From Pseudomonadota bacterium (GTDB taxonomy: Bacteria > Pseudomonadota > Alphaproteobacteria > Micropepsales > Micropepsaceae), in contig JAKAVI010000017.1 in the NCBI GenBank assembly GCA_021817355.1, forward strand, positions 1 through 9,410: 9,410 nucleotides of DNA, in the 5' to 3' direction. Shown in pieces: positions 1 to 6,675 of this stretch (position 1 is the first letter of the stretch; each line of letters opens with the position of its first letter). A program made the translations under genes and the position numbers. The notes beneath the pieces were generated by a model. It made no database searches, had not been told where the DNA came from, and was given only the letters and a program-made list of their open reading frames with translations.

Positions 1-860
1 AAATCCGCAAATTTCCGCTTCTGCAACCTGAAGAAGAATACATGCTGGCCAAGGCCTGGAAGGAACACCAGGACCCGGAGGCCGCCCGCCGCCTGGTGAC
101 CAGCCATCTGCGCCTCGTGGCCAAGATTGCCATGGGCTATCGTGGTTATGGCCTGCCAATCTCAGAGATCGTCTCGGAAGGCAATGTCGGGCTGATGCAG
201 GCGGTCAAACGCTTTGAGCCAGATAAGGGCTTTCGTCTGGCGACCTATGCGATGTGGTGGATCCGCGCGGCCATTCAGGAATTTATCCTGCGCTCCTGGA
301 GCCTTGTCAAAATGGGCACCACGGCCAATCAGAAGAAGCTGTTTTTCAGCCTGCGCAAGGCCAAAAGTCAGATCAATGCCCTCGAAGACGGGGATATGAC
401 ACCCGAGCATGTCAGCGAAATCGCCCGTCGGCTCGGGGTTCCTGAACACGATGTCGTGGACATGAACCGCCGACTGTCGGCACCGGACTCCTCGCTCAAT
501 GCTCCGGTGAAGAATGAGTCGGACGCTGAATGGCAGGACTGGCTCACCGATGACCGTCTTGACCAGGAGACCATCCTGGCGGGCAGCGAAGAGCTCAATG
601 AGCGGCGCGAACTGCTCAGCACGGCGCTGGACGAACTTAATGAGCGAGAGCGTGAGATCATTGCGGCCCGCCGGCTCCAGGACGAGCCGTCGACGCTCGA
701 GGAGCTGTCGCAGAAATACGGCATCTCCCGCGAACGGGTTCGCCAGATCGAGGTGCGTGCCTTCGAAAAGCTGCAAACACAAATGAAACGCACGCTTGCG
801 GAGCGCCGCAGCCACATTCGCGCCACCGCGGCGACCGCGAGCCCTGCCACCGGCCCCTAA
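1..860 (+). CDS. rpoH: RNA polymerase heat-shock sigma factor RpoH (sigma-32), 5'-truncated by the window
   Basis: RpoH directs RNA polymerase to heat-shock promoters (chaperones, proteases). The reading frame is open from base 3 and ends with TAA at 858-860, giving about 285 visible residues. The first ATG in the window (42) is internal, because the 13 codons before it already read as family sequence (IRKFPLLQPEEEY). Visible: sigma region 2 with VTSHLRLVAKIA and YAMWWIRAAIQEFILRSW; the RpoH-specific box QKKLFFSLR (about 330-356), which separates RpoH from RpoD-type factors; and the region 4.2 helix-turn-helix around 690-776 (TLEELSQKYGISRERVRQIE). The C-terminus carries a short Ala/Thr/Pro-rich tail after the sigma-4 domain. 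The next gene begins 48 bp later, and I see no intrinsic terminator in that gap. The identification is secure. RpoH copy number cannot be judged here, although many alphaproteobacteria have more than one. Confidence 0.96.
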   Translation, partial: IRKFPLLQPEEEYMLAKAWKEHQDPEAARRLVTSHLRLVAKIAMGYRGYGLPISEIVSEGNVGLMQAVKRFEPDKGFRLATYAMWWIRAAIQEFILRSWSLVKMGTTANQKKLFFSLRKAKSQINALEDGDMTPEHVSEIARRLGVPEHDVVDMNRRLSAPDSSLNAPVKNESDAEWQDWLTDDRLDQETILAGSEELNERRELLSTALDELNEREREIIAARRLQDEPSTLEELSQKYGISRERVRQIEVRAFEKLQTQMKRTLAERRSHIRATAATASPATGP

Positions 861-908
861 GCCGCCAAGCAGACGATACCGGGGCCAAAGGTCGCGTCCT
901 GGGTTGGC

Positions 909-2684
909 ATGACTTGCTTTGCCCCAAGAGCGGCGGCAGCTTTTGCCATGCTTGGCGCGACTCATGTCAGTGCGGATCTTTTGCTCTTCCTCGGCGTTGC
1001 CGCGGTGATCGTGCCGCTGTTTGCCCGCTTGCACCTGTCGGCCGTACTGGGTTTCCTCGCCGCCGGAGTTCTGCTCGGGCCCTTTGGTCTTGGTGCTTTG
1101 GCCCGTTATCTGCCGGCCTTGGGCTATGTCAGCTTCGATGATCCTGCACGCATGGCCGATCTGGGCGATTTGGGGGTTGCGTTTCTCCTCTTCATGATCG
1201 GTCTCGGACTGTCGTTTGACCGCTTGCTGCGCCTTCGGTCCCTTGTCTTCGGACTTGGCCCGGCCCAGGTGATCATCTGCTCCACCGCCATCGGGGCGAT
1301 CGCCTATCTCCTCGGGGCACAGCCGCGCTCGGCGGTTGTCTATGGCACAGCGCTTGCCCTGTCTTCGACGGCGATCGTGTTGCCCGCGCTGTCCGAGCGG
1401 CGCCGGCTCAATTCCGAAGCCGGACGGACGAGTTTTGCCATTCTGCTGTTTCAGGATCTGGCGGTGGCACCCTTGCTGTTCATGCTCACGCTGTTATCGC
1501 CGGACCACGCCAGGCATTCAGGCTGGACGGCCCTTCTGGCGCTGGCAACGGGGCTGCTTGAATTTGCGCTGCTCGTAGGAATGGGGCGACTGGTGCTGAA
1601 GCCCTTGTTCCGCCTGGTGGCGCAGACCCGCAGCAGCGAACTTTTTGTTGCGGCCTCACTTCTTGTGGTGATCGGTGCTGCTTCGGCAACCGCAGCGCTT
1701 GGCCAATCCATGGCGCTTGGGACATTTATCGCCGGACTGCTGCTTGCGGAAACGGAGTTTCGGCGGCAGATCGCCATGACCATTGAACCCTTCCAGGGAT
1801 TGCTGCTGGGCCTTTTTTTTACCGCTGTAGGGGCACGCTTGGATTTTGGACAGATTGCGGCTGCCCCCACGCTTCTGTTTGGTCTTGTCGTCGGCATTCT
1901 GGCAATCAAGATGCTCGTGATCGCACCTATATCGCGTCTGGCAGGCTTACCCGCAGCGGTTGCGGCCCAGACGGCGATGATCCTGGCACCGTCCGGAGAG
2001 TTTGCCCTGGTTCTGATCAGTCAGGCCATGGCCGGTCATATCGTTGCGGTTTCGACCGGAACCAACGCGTTGATCGCCGCCACCATTACCATGTTTGCGA
2101 TTCCACCACTGGTACACCTTTCCGAGCGCTTCAAGGTGCGTACACGCGACGAAATTCTTCTGGCCGGGGTTTTGCCGAACCCCGAGGAGGTCAGAAATCA
2201 TGTTGTGATCGTGGGCTATGGGCGGGTTGGTGAACTGGTTGGCCGGATGCTCAGCCGCCACAACATCGACTTTATCGCGATCGATGCTCAGGTGGGGCTT
2301 GTCGCCCGTGAACGCCGTAGCGGCGCCGCGGTTTTCTTTGGCGATGCGCGCCGGACCGAACTGCTGCGCCATTGTGGTATCAAGGATGCCAGAGCACTGG
2401 TTGTAACCATGGATGACGCCAGCGCCGCCGACGCCGTGGTTGCGGCTGTGCGTGCGGAGCGGGCCGATCTGATCATTGTCGCCCGGGCACGTGATGCCGA
2501 ACATGCCAAGAGACTTTACACGCTGGGGGCCAGCGATGCGGTCCCTGAGACCATCGAATCGAGCCTTCAGCTGAGTGAGGCGCTGCTCGTTGACATCGGT
2601 GTGCCAAGAGGGCCGGTGAGCGCCTCGGTGCAGGAAGTGCGCGATGAGTTCCGTGCGCTTTTACAAACCCCGACCGGCAGATAG
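909..2684 (+). CDS. Kef-type monovalent cation:proton antiporter (CPA2) with C-terminal RCK/TrkA-N domain
   Basis: Inner-membrane K+ (or Na+)/H+ antiporter, 591 aa, close to the usual length of KefB/KefC/YbaL proteins. Residues ~20-405 form a hydrophobic exchanger domain with many membrane segments. They include the Gln-Asp pair in FQDLAVAP (182-183) and the loop-plus-helix LLLAETEFRRQ...IEPFQGLLLGLFF (277-304). Residues ~430-545 form a cytosolic RCK domain with the dinucleotide-binding motif GYGRVG (436-441), FFGDA and IIVARARD. There is no TrkA-C domain. The start is uncertain: ATG 909 gives 13 extra residues (MTCFAPRAAAAFA), whereas ATG 948 (MLGATHVSADLLLF) starts nearer the first membrane helix. 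Neither has a strong Shine-Dalgarno. No KefF/KefG-like oxidoreductase lies next to it, and the acidic loop residues of E. coli KefC are not conserved, so glutathione gating is doubtful. Family is certain; substrate and subtype are not. Confidence 0.9.
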   Translation: MTCFAPRAAAAFAMLGATHVSADLLLFLGVAAVIVPLFARLHLSAVLGFLAAGVLLGPFGLGALARYLPALGYVSFDDPARMADLGDLGVAFLLFMIGLGLSFDRLLRLRSLVFGLGPAQVIICSTAIGAIAYLLGAQPRSAVVYGTALALSSTAIVLPALSERRRLNSEAGRTSFAILLFQDLAVAPLLFMLTLLSPDHARHSGWTALLALATGLLEFALLVGMGRLVLKPLFRLVAQTRSSELFVAASLLVVIGAASATAALGQSMALGTFIAGLLLAETEFRRQIAMTIEPFQGLLLGLFFTAVGARLDFGQIAAAPTLLFGLVVGILAIKMLVIAPISRLAGLPAAVAAQTAMILAPSGEFALVLISQAMAGHIVAVSTGTNALIAATITMFAIPPLVHLSERFKVRTRDEILLAGVLPNPEEVRNHVVIVGYGRVGELVGRMLSRHNIDFIAIDAQVGLVARERRSGAAVFFGDARRTELLRHCGIKDARALVVTMDDASAADAVVAAVRAERADLIIVARARDAEHAKRLYTLGASDAVPETIESSLQLSEALLVDIGVPRGPVSASVQEVRDEFRALLQTPTGR

Positions 2685-2699
2685 GTTTGTCCGGTACGA

Positions 2700-2716
2700 G
2701 CCGGGCCCCGCCCGGC
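2700..2716 (+). other. GC-rich hairpin between the antiporter and phzF-like genes
   Basis: Perfect 7-bp inverted repeat: GCCGGGC (2700-2706), loop CCC, GCCCGGC (2710-2716), 16 bp after the antiporter stop codon. No T-tract follows, so it is not a canonical intrinsic terminator. It could protect the 3' end of the antiporter mRNA or act as a pause site. No promoter for the next gene could be recognised in the 96-bp gap. Confidence 0.4.
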
Positions 2717-2780
2717 GCAGCTGAGGATATCCGGCCCAAGTTGGGATGGTGCCCTTAAGATCAGAGTGTGGAGATGAGCA

Positions 2781-3590
2781 ATGAAGTTGAAGATGTGGCA
2801 GGTCGATGCCTTTGCCCAGCGTCCATTTGAAGGCAACCCTGCCGCGCTGGTGCTGCTCGAAGGGTTCATCAGTGCGGAACGGATGCAACAAATCGCCAAT
2901 GAAAACAATCTCGCGGAAACGGCATTCTTTGTACGCACTGCACCGGGGCAATATGATCTTAGATGGTTCACGCCGCAGGCTGAGGTCGATCTCTGTGGTC
3001 ACGCCACCTTGGCCAGTGCTCACCTCATCTTCACCGAGCTCGAACCAGATCTCGATGAGGTCAATTTTCAGACCCGCTCGGGCAGGCTCTGCGTATCGCG
3101 TGGCCCGGATGGCTGGCACGAGATATCACTGCCCTCCGATCCGCCCACACCATGGTGGGACAAAAATTTTGCCGAGGAGCTTGGGACGGCCCTCGGTGTG
3201 GCGCCACCACAGGAACTCCAGCGTGCGCGCTACCTGATGGCGGTCTGGGACGATGCAAAGATGGTGGCGCGCATAGAGGGGCCAGGAGGTATCACTCCGC
3301 TGCTTCATGCACAGGGAATGTGGGGGCTCATCGTCACCGCCAAAGGCTTTGGCGATCATGATTTTGTCTCGCGCTTCTTTGCACCGGCCAAGGGTGTCCC
3401 GGAAGATCCGGTCACCGGTTCCGCGCATTGTTGTCTGGTGCCGTTCTGGGCCCGACGCCTCGGTAAGACCACGCTCCATGCCCGCCAGATCTCGCCACGG
3501 GGCGGCGATCTCATCTGTCGCGAAGCCAGGGGACGGACAATCCTGAAGGGACCTTGTGCGCTTTACATGGTGGCGGAGATTTTCGTGTAA
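2781..3590 (+). CDS. PhzF family protein (phenazine biosynthesis-like isomerase/epimerase fold)
   Basis: 269 aa, typical of the PhzF/YddE family, whose best-studied member isomerises a dihydro-anthranilate intermediate in phenazine synthesis. Most chromosomal homologues, including this one with no phenazine genes nearby, have unknown substrates. Two diaminopimelate-epimerase-like halves are visible. The N-terminal half has QVDAFAQRPFEGNPAAL (7-23), the conserved glutamate in NNLAETAFF (Glu46, aligning with the PhzF catalytic Glu) and CGHATLAS (72-79). The C-terminal half has the signature EDPVTGSAHC (208-217). The start at ATG 2781 is supported by GGAG/GGAGATGA (about 2770-2777) and by the family's usual N-terminus. 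It follows the antiporter by 96 bp and is followed by about 290 bp without a gene, so it is probably the last gene of its transcript or a single unit. It is likely cytosolic, as there is no signal peptide. All key motifs are intact. Confidence 0.9.
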   Translation: MKLKMWQVDAFAQRPFEGNPAALVLLEGFISAERMQQIANENNLAETAFFVRTAPGQYDLRWFTPQAEVDLCGHATLASAHLIFTELEPDLDEVNFQTRSGRLCVSRGPDGWHEISLPSDPPTPWWDKNFAEELGTALGVAPPQELQRARYLMAVWDDAKMVARIEGPGGITPLLHAQGMWGLIVTAKGFGDHDFVSRFFAPAKGVPEDPVTGSAHCCLVPFWARRLGKTTLHARQISPRGGDLICREARGRTILKGPCALYMVAEIFV

Positions 3591-3800
3591 CGACGGCACA
3601 TCGTCTCACGCAGCTGCGCTTTTGTCTGCAAGCATGCGGCGAACTGGTAGATAACTCTCGGCCATGCGCAATTTTGTCTGTGCGAAGAGAGGTGCTGCGC
3701 CGCGGGTACGCAAGCAGGCAGCACAGCCGCTCGGGACGGCGCATGTGCGCGCAAGAGATAAAAGCCGGCAGACAATCGCAAGGTGTCCACAAGGTTGTGA
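3591..3800. other. Non-coding stretch upstream of the serC promoter
   Basis: No convincing gene was found. Short open frames on both strands across it have no recognisable protein content. It contains three copies of a TGCG-(1-4 nt)-TTGTCTG motif (listed separately). It also has a 7-bp inverted repeat GTGCTGC (3692-3698) / GCAGCAC (3718-3724) enclosing 19 nt, and the small palindrome GCGCATGTGCGC (3739-3750). No T-tract follows the stem-loop, so it is not an evident terminator for the phzF-like gene. The stretch may hold operator sites for serC or a small RNA; the sequence alone does not decide. Confidence 0.4.
3615..3780. repeat. Three copies of a TGCG-N-TTGTCTG motif (two direct, one inverted)
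   Basis: Copy 1 is TGCGCTTTTGTCTG (3615-3628). Copy 2 is TGCGCAATTTTGTCTG (3665-3680), with the same orientation and a TTGTCTG core 52 bp further on. Copy 3 is CAGACAATCGCA (3769-3780), which reads TGCGATTGTCTG on the minus strand and lies 20 bp before the serC -35 box. The spacing and the inverted third copy suggest protein-binding sites upstream of serC, but no regulator is recognised. Confidence 0.4.
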
Positions 3801-3829
3801 TTGACCGAAGGAGCTGAGGCGCCTATAAG
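3801..3829 (+). promoter_or_regulatory. Predicted sigma70-type promoter of serC-serA
   Basis: A TTGACC -35 (3801-3806) and TATAAG -10 (3824-3829) are separated by exactly 17 bp, close to the alphaproteobacterial housekeeping consensus. The expected start is a G around 3836, giving a leader of about 46 nt before the serC ATG at 3882. The leader then begins with the structured element described separately, which supports this promoter position. Confidence 0.7.
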
Positions 3830-3835
3830 AGCCGT

Positions 3836-3881
3836 GGGCCACGCCTCCCCAACGAGGCGCTTCATTCTGAAAGGAATGACT
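3836..3881 (+). ncRNA. serC leader: cis-regulatory RNA overlapping the serC ribosome-binding site
   Basis: Two consecutive hairpins lie between the predicted transcription start and serC. Hairpin 1 is CGCCTC (3842-3847), loop CCCAAC, GAGGCG (3854-3859). Hairpin 2 is TCATTC (3862-3867), loop TGAAAG, GAATGA (3874-3879), whose loop and 3' arm contain the Shine-Dalgarno AAGGA (3871-3875), 6 nt from the ATG. This arrangement agrees with the serC leader motif described computationally upstream of serC(-serA) in alphaproteobacteria (the Rfam serC family), in which the last stem overlaps the ribosome-binding site. From memory its ligand or effector is unknown. Membership in the Rfam family is my inference from position and architecture; a covariance-model search would settle it. 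Expected role: control of translation initiation of serC. Confidence 0.68.
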
Positions 3882-5039
3882 ATGACCGGAAATCGTCCGG
3901 CCGTGCGCCCTGCACGGCCTTTTTTTTCGTCCGGACCTTGTGCCAAACGGCCGGGCTGGACCACCGACGCACTCAAGAACGCCGTGATCGGTCGTTCACA
4001 TCGCTCCAAACCCGGAAAAACCAAGCTCAAGGATGCGATTGATCGCACGCGCAAGCTGCTTGGCGTGCCCGACACCCACCGCATTGCCATCGTGCCGGCG
4101 TCAGACACCGGCGCTGTGGAGATGGCGATGTGGTCGCTGCTGGGTCCATTGCCGGTGGATGTATTTGCCTGGGAGAGCTTCGGCGAAGACTGGATCACAG
4201 ATGCCGTCAAGCAGCTCAAACTCAAGGATGTGAATGTTTTCAAGGCCGGCTATGGCGCATTGCCGGATCTCAGGCAGCACCATCCCCATCACGATTGTGT
4301 TTTTCTCTGGAATGGCACCACCTCCGGTGTGCGGGTGCCGGACGCAGCCTGGATTTCCCAGGACCGGCTCGGCCTGACAATCTGCGATGCGACGAGTGCT
4401 GCGTTCGCGATGGATCTGCCCTGGGACAAGCTCGATGCCACGACGTTTTCCTGGCAGAAGGTGCTGGGTGGTGAAGCCGCCCATGGCATGCTGATCCTAA
4501 GTCCAAGGGCAGTGGCGCGGCTGGAGTCCTATTCGCCGCACTGGCCTCTGCCCAAAATTTTCCGCATGACCAAGTCGGGCAAGCTGATCGAAGGGCTGTT
4601 TGAAGGCGAGACCATCAACACGCCGTCGATGCTGGCGGTTGAGGATTATCTTGATGCACTCTCCTGGGCCGAGGAGTTGGGCGGCCTGGCCGCACTGAAG
4701 GCCCGGGCCGCCGCCAATGTCGCGGTCATCGAGGAGCACGTGGCTCGGTCGCAGTGGCTGGGCTTCCTCGCCGCTGATCCTCATATCCGCTCCAATACCA
4801 GTGTGTGCCTGAAGATTGTGGATCCGTGGTTCACTGCGCTTGACGATAAGGCGCAGGCTGAAGCTGCCAAGAAACTTGCAAATCTGCTCGAAAAGGAAGG
4901 CATTGCCTTCGACATTGCCTCCTATCGTGCGGCACCTGCAGGACTGCGCATTTGGTGTGGTGCCACCGTTGAGCAAGCTGATCTGAAAGCGTTGATGCCC
5001 TGGCTCGACTGGGCCTTCGGCCAAGTGAAGGAGAACTGA
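3882..5039 (+). CDS. serC: Phosphoserine aminotransferase SerC (alphaproteobacterial subtype)
   Basis: PLP enzyme that transaminates 3-phosphohydroxypyruvate with glutamate to O-phosphoserine, the second step of serine synthesis; this enzyme can also serve pyridoxal phosphate synthesis. 385 aa from ATG 3882, the usual size of this subtype. That start has AAGGA at 3871-3875 with 6-nt spacing and gives [20 protein letters not shown]. The in-frame ATG at 3876 abuts the Shine-Dalgarno, and the TTG at 3801 coincides with the -35 box, so both are rejected. Visible: [12 protein letters not shown] near the N-terminus (15-26), [11 protein letters not shown] (74-84), CDATSAAF with the PLP-contacting Asp (169), and the Schiff-base lysine in SWQKVLGGE (Lys193). 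serA starts 3 bp after the stop codon, so the two are co-transcribed and probably translationally coupled. Oddity: codons 6-16 encode a perfect intrinsic terminator including two TTT Phe codons (see separate entry). Confidence 0.95.
   Translation: MTGNRPAVRPARPFFSSGPCAKRPGWTTDALKNAVIGRSHRSKPGKTKLKDAIDRTRKLLGVPDTHRIAIVPASDTGAVEMAMWSLLGPLPVDVFAWESFGEDWITDAVKQLKLKDVNVFKAGYGALPDLRQHHPHHDCVFLWNGTTSGVRVPDAAWISQDRLGLTICDATSAAFAMDLPWDKLDATTFSWQKVLGGEAAHGMLILSPRAVARLESYSPHWPLPKIFRMTKSGKLIEGLFEGETINTPSMLAVEDYLDALSWAEELGGLAALKARAAANVAVIEEHVARSQWLGFLAADPHIRSNTSVCLKIVDPWFTALDDKAQAEAAKKLANLLEKEGIAFDIASYRAAPAGLRIWCGATVEQADLKALMPWLDWAFGQVKEN
3899..3927 (+). terminator. Intrinsic terminator/attenuator inside the start of serC
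   Basis: Stem GGCCGTGC (3899-3906), loop GCCCT (3907-3911), stem GCACGGCC (3912-3919) - a perfect 8-bp pairing with 7 G-C pairs - followed directly by eight T residues (3920-3927). All elements of a Rho-independent terminator are present, yet it lies in serC codons 6-16, only 18 nt after the start codon. A translating ribosome would melt it and an untranslated mRNA would let it form, so a translation-coupled attenuator is the natural reading. That function is inferred. Confidence 0.75.
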
Positions 5040-5042
5040 ACA

Positions 5043-6623
5043 ATGGCCAAGGTTCTGATTTCGGACAAGCTCTCGCCGGCGGCGGTTGCCATCTTCAAGC
5101 AGCGCGGCGTCGAGGCGGATGTGAAGACCGGGCTCTCCAAGGAAGAGCTTGTTGCCATCATCGGCGACTATGATGGCCTTGCCATTCGCTCTGCAACCAA
5201 GGTCACGGCCGAGGTACTGAAGGCGGCCAGGAAGCTCAAGGTTGTGGGCCGCGCTGGCATCGGTGTCGACAATGTCGACATTCCAGCGGCCACGGCCGCA
5301 GGCGTGATCGTCATGAATACGCCGTTCGGCAATTCCATCACCACCGCCGAGCATGCCATAGCCATGATGATGGCCCTGGCGCGGGACATTCCGGCGGCCA
5401 ACGCCTCGACGCAGGCCGGTAAATGGGAAAAGAACCGGTTTATGGGAGTAGAGCTCTATGGCAAGACTTTGGGACTGATCGGGGCCGGCAATATCGGCTC
5501 GATCGTTGCGGACCGTGCACGTGGGCTCAAGATGCACGTTGTTGCCTATGATCCCTATCTGTCGGTCGAACGGGCCGCGGAACTTGGTGTTGAAAAGGCG
5601 GACCTCAACGATCTGCTCGCCCGCGCTGATTTTATCACGCTGCACACGCCACTGACGGCCGAGACGCGCAATATCCTCTCGGCGGATGCCTTGCAGAAGA
5701 CCAAGAAGGGCGTGCGCATCATCAACTGCGCCCGCGGCGGTCTTGTTGACGAGCTCGCACTCAAGGCCGCGCTTGAGTCAGGTCATGTCGCCGGCGCGGC
5801 ACTCGATGTGTTCGAGGAGGAGCCGGCCAAGGCCAACGGTCTTTTCGGCAATGAAAAGCTCATTGCCACCCCGCATCTGGGCGCCTCCACGGCGGAAGCT
5901 CAGGAAAACGTGGCGCTGCAGGTCGCCGAGCAGATTTCGGATTATCTGCTGACCGGCGCCATCGTGAATGCGCTCAACATGCCGTCGATTTCCGCCGACG
6001 AGGCGCAAAAAGTGCGGCCCTGGATTTCACTCGCCGAGAAGCTTGGTGCCTTTGTGGGTCAGCTGACCGGAACCAGCATCGAGAACATCGACATTCTCTA
6101 CGAGGGCAGTGCGGCAGATCTCAATCTGCGCGCGCTCACCCAGGCTGCGGTGATGGGGCTTTTGCATCCAACGCTGAGCGAGGTGAACATGGTCAATGCG
6201 CCGCTGGTGGCGAAGGAGCGGGGCATCAAGATCAGCGAAACGCGACGGCCAGGACAAGGTGTCTATGAAGGCTACATCAAACTGACTGCGAGCCTTGCCG
6301 ACGGCTCGACGCGGCGCGTGGCAGGAACCGTATTCGCCGATGGCCGCCCGCGCCTGATCCAGGCCAAGGACATCAACATGGATGCGGAGTTCGCACCGCA
6401 CATGCTTTATGTGATCAACGAAGACAAGCCAGGCTTCATTGGCAGGCTCGGCACGCTTCTGGGCGAGGCCGGGGTCAATATCGCAAACTTCAATCTGGGC
6501 CGCAGCGCCCCCGGCGCCGATGCCATTGCGCTGGTTGAAGTGGATGGGCCGCTTGACGGCAAGGTGCTTGGCGCGATCGCCAAACTGCCTCTGGTCAAGG
6601 AGGCCAAGGCGCTCGCATTCTAG
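5043..6623 (+). CDS. serA: D-3-phosphoglycerate dehydrogenase SerA, long form with ASB and ACT domains
   Basis: Oxidises 3-phosphoglycerate to 3-phosphohydroxypyruvate with NAD, the committed step of serine synthesis; its product is the substrate of SerC upstream. 526 aa, matching the long (mycobacterial-like) form rather than the ~410-aa E. coli form. Visible: GRAGIGVDNVD (69-79); NAD-binding GAGNIG (147-152); catalytic Arg231 in NCARGGLVDE; Glu260 in DVFEEEP; His278 in TPHLGAST; an intervening domain ~315-450; and a C-terminal ACT domain (~454-526) beginning MLYVINEDKPGFIGRLG, the usual site of serine feedback. The Shine-Dalgarno AAGGAG (5028-5033) lies inside the end of serC, 9 nt from the ATG, and the stop-to-start gap is 3 bp. 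Expression therefore depends on transcription passing the attenuator within serC. Confidence 0.97.
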   Translation: MAKVLISDKLSPAAVAIFKQRGVEADVKTGLSKEELVAIIGDYDGLAIRSATKVTAEVLKAARKLKVVGRAGIGVDNVDIPAATAAGVIVMNTPFGNSITTAEHAIAMMMALARDIPAANASTQAGKWEKNRFMGVELYGKTLGLIGAGNIGSIVADRARGLKMHVVAYDPYLSVERAAELGVEKADLNDLLARADFITLHTPLTAETRNILSADALQKTKKGVRIINCARGGLVDELALKAALESGHVAGAALDVFEEEPAKANGLFGNEKLIATPHLGASTAEAQENVALQVAEQISDYLLTGAIVNALNMPSISADEAQKVRPWISLAEKLGAFVGQLTGTSIENIDILYEGSAADLNLRALTQAAVMGLLHPTLSEVNMVNAPLVAKERGIKISETRRPGQGVYEGYIKLTASLADGSTRRVAGTVFADGRPRLIQAKDINMDAEFAPHMLYVINEDKPGFIGRLGTLLGEAGVNIANFNLGRSAPGADAIALVEVDGPLDGKVLGAIAKLPLVKEAKALAF

Positions 6624-6638
6624 TGCGGCCCTTGTCAG

Positions 6639-6675
6639 GGCACCCCGCCATCCCCATCTCAAAACGGGGCGTGCC
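6639..6675 (+). promoter_or_regulatory. Hairpin covering the ribosome-binding region of the first methyltransferase-like gene
   Basis: GGCA-CCCCG (6639-6647) can pair with CGGGG-cg-TGCC (6665-6675), giving 9 bp with a 2-nt bulge and a 17-nt loop; the 3' arm ends at the base before ATG 6676. The only Shine-Dalgarno candidate, GGGG (6666-6669), is inside the stem. A smaller competing hairpin GCCCT (6628-6632) / AGGGC (6637-6641) shares bases with it, so the two exclude each other. Neither has a T-tract. A regulatory role is inferred only. Confidence 0.35.

Noticed and set aside
162..1034. 290-codon open frame on the minus strand across rpoH
   Set aside because: Antisense shadow of rpoH; the product has no recognisable domain and is rich in Arg/His/Gly typical of reverse-strand GC-rich reading.
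3739..3750. Palindrome GCGCATGTGCGC
   Set aside because: Short and GC-rich; expected by chance in this composition and not linked to another copy.
3554..3842. Small open frames on both strands in the phzF-serC gap (87 codons on +, 78 on -)
   Set aside because: No recognisable product, they overlap the promoter and leader, and I could not see a supporting ribosome-binding site.
3816..3860. Direct repeat GAGGCGC (3816-3822 and 3854-3860), allowing an alternative hairpin with CGCCTC at 3842-3847
   Set aside because: The first copy lies in the promoter spacer, upstream of the expected transcription start, so it would not be in the RNA unless a more upstream promoter is used.
3801..3881. In-frame upstream TTG (3801) and ATG (3876) as serC starts
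   Set aside because: The TTG overlaps the -35 box and would precede the transcript; the ATG at 3876 touches the Shine-Dalgarno with zero spacing. ATG 3882 has proper spacing and gives the family N-terminus.
4497..5645. 382-codon minus-strand open frame across serC/serA
   Set aside because: Lies wholly opposite two certain genes; no family resemblance.
6439..6675. N-terminal extension of methyltransferase paralogue 1 into the serA frame region
   Set aside because: The longer open frame overlaps the serA ACT domain out of frame, and family sequence begins at ATG 6676.
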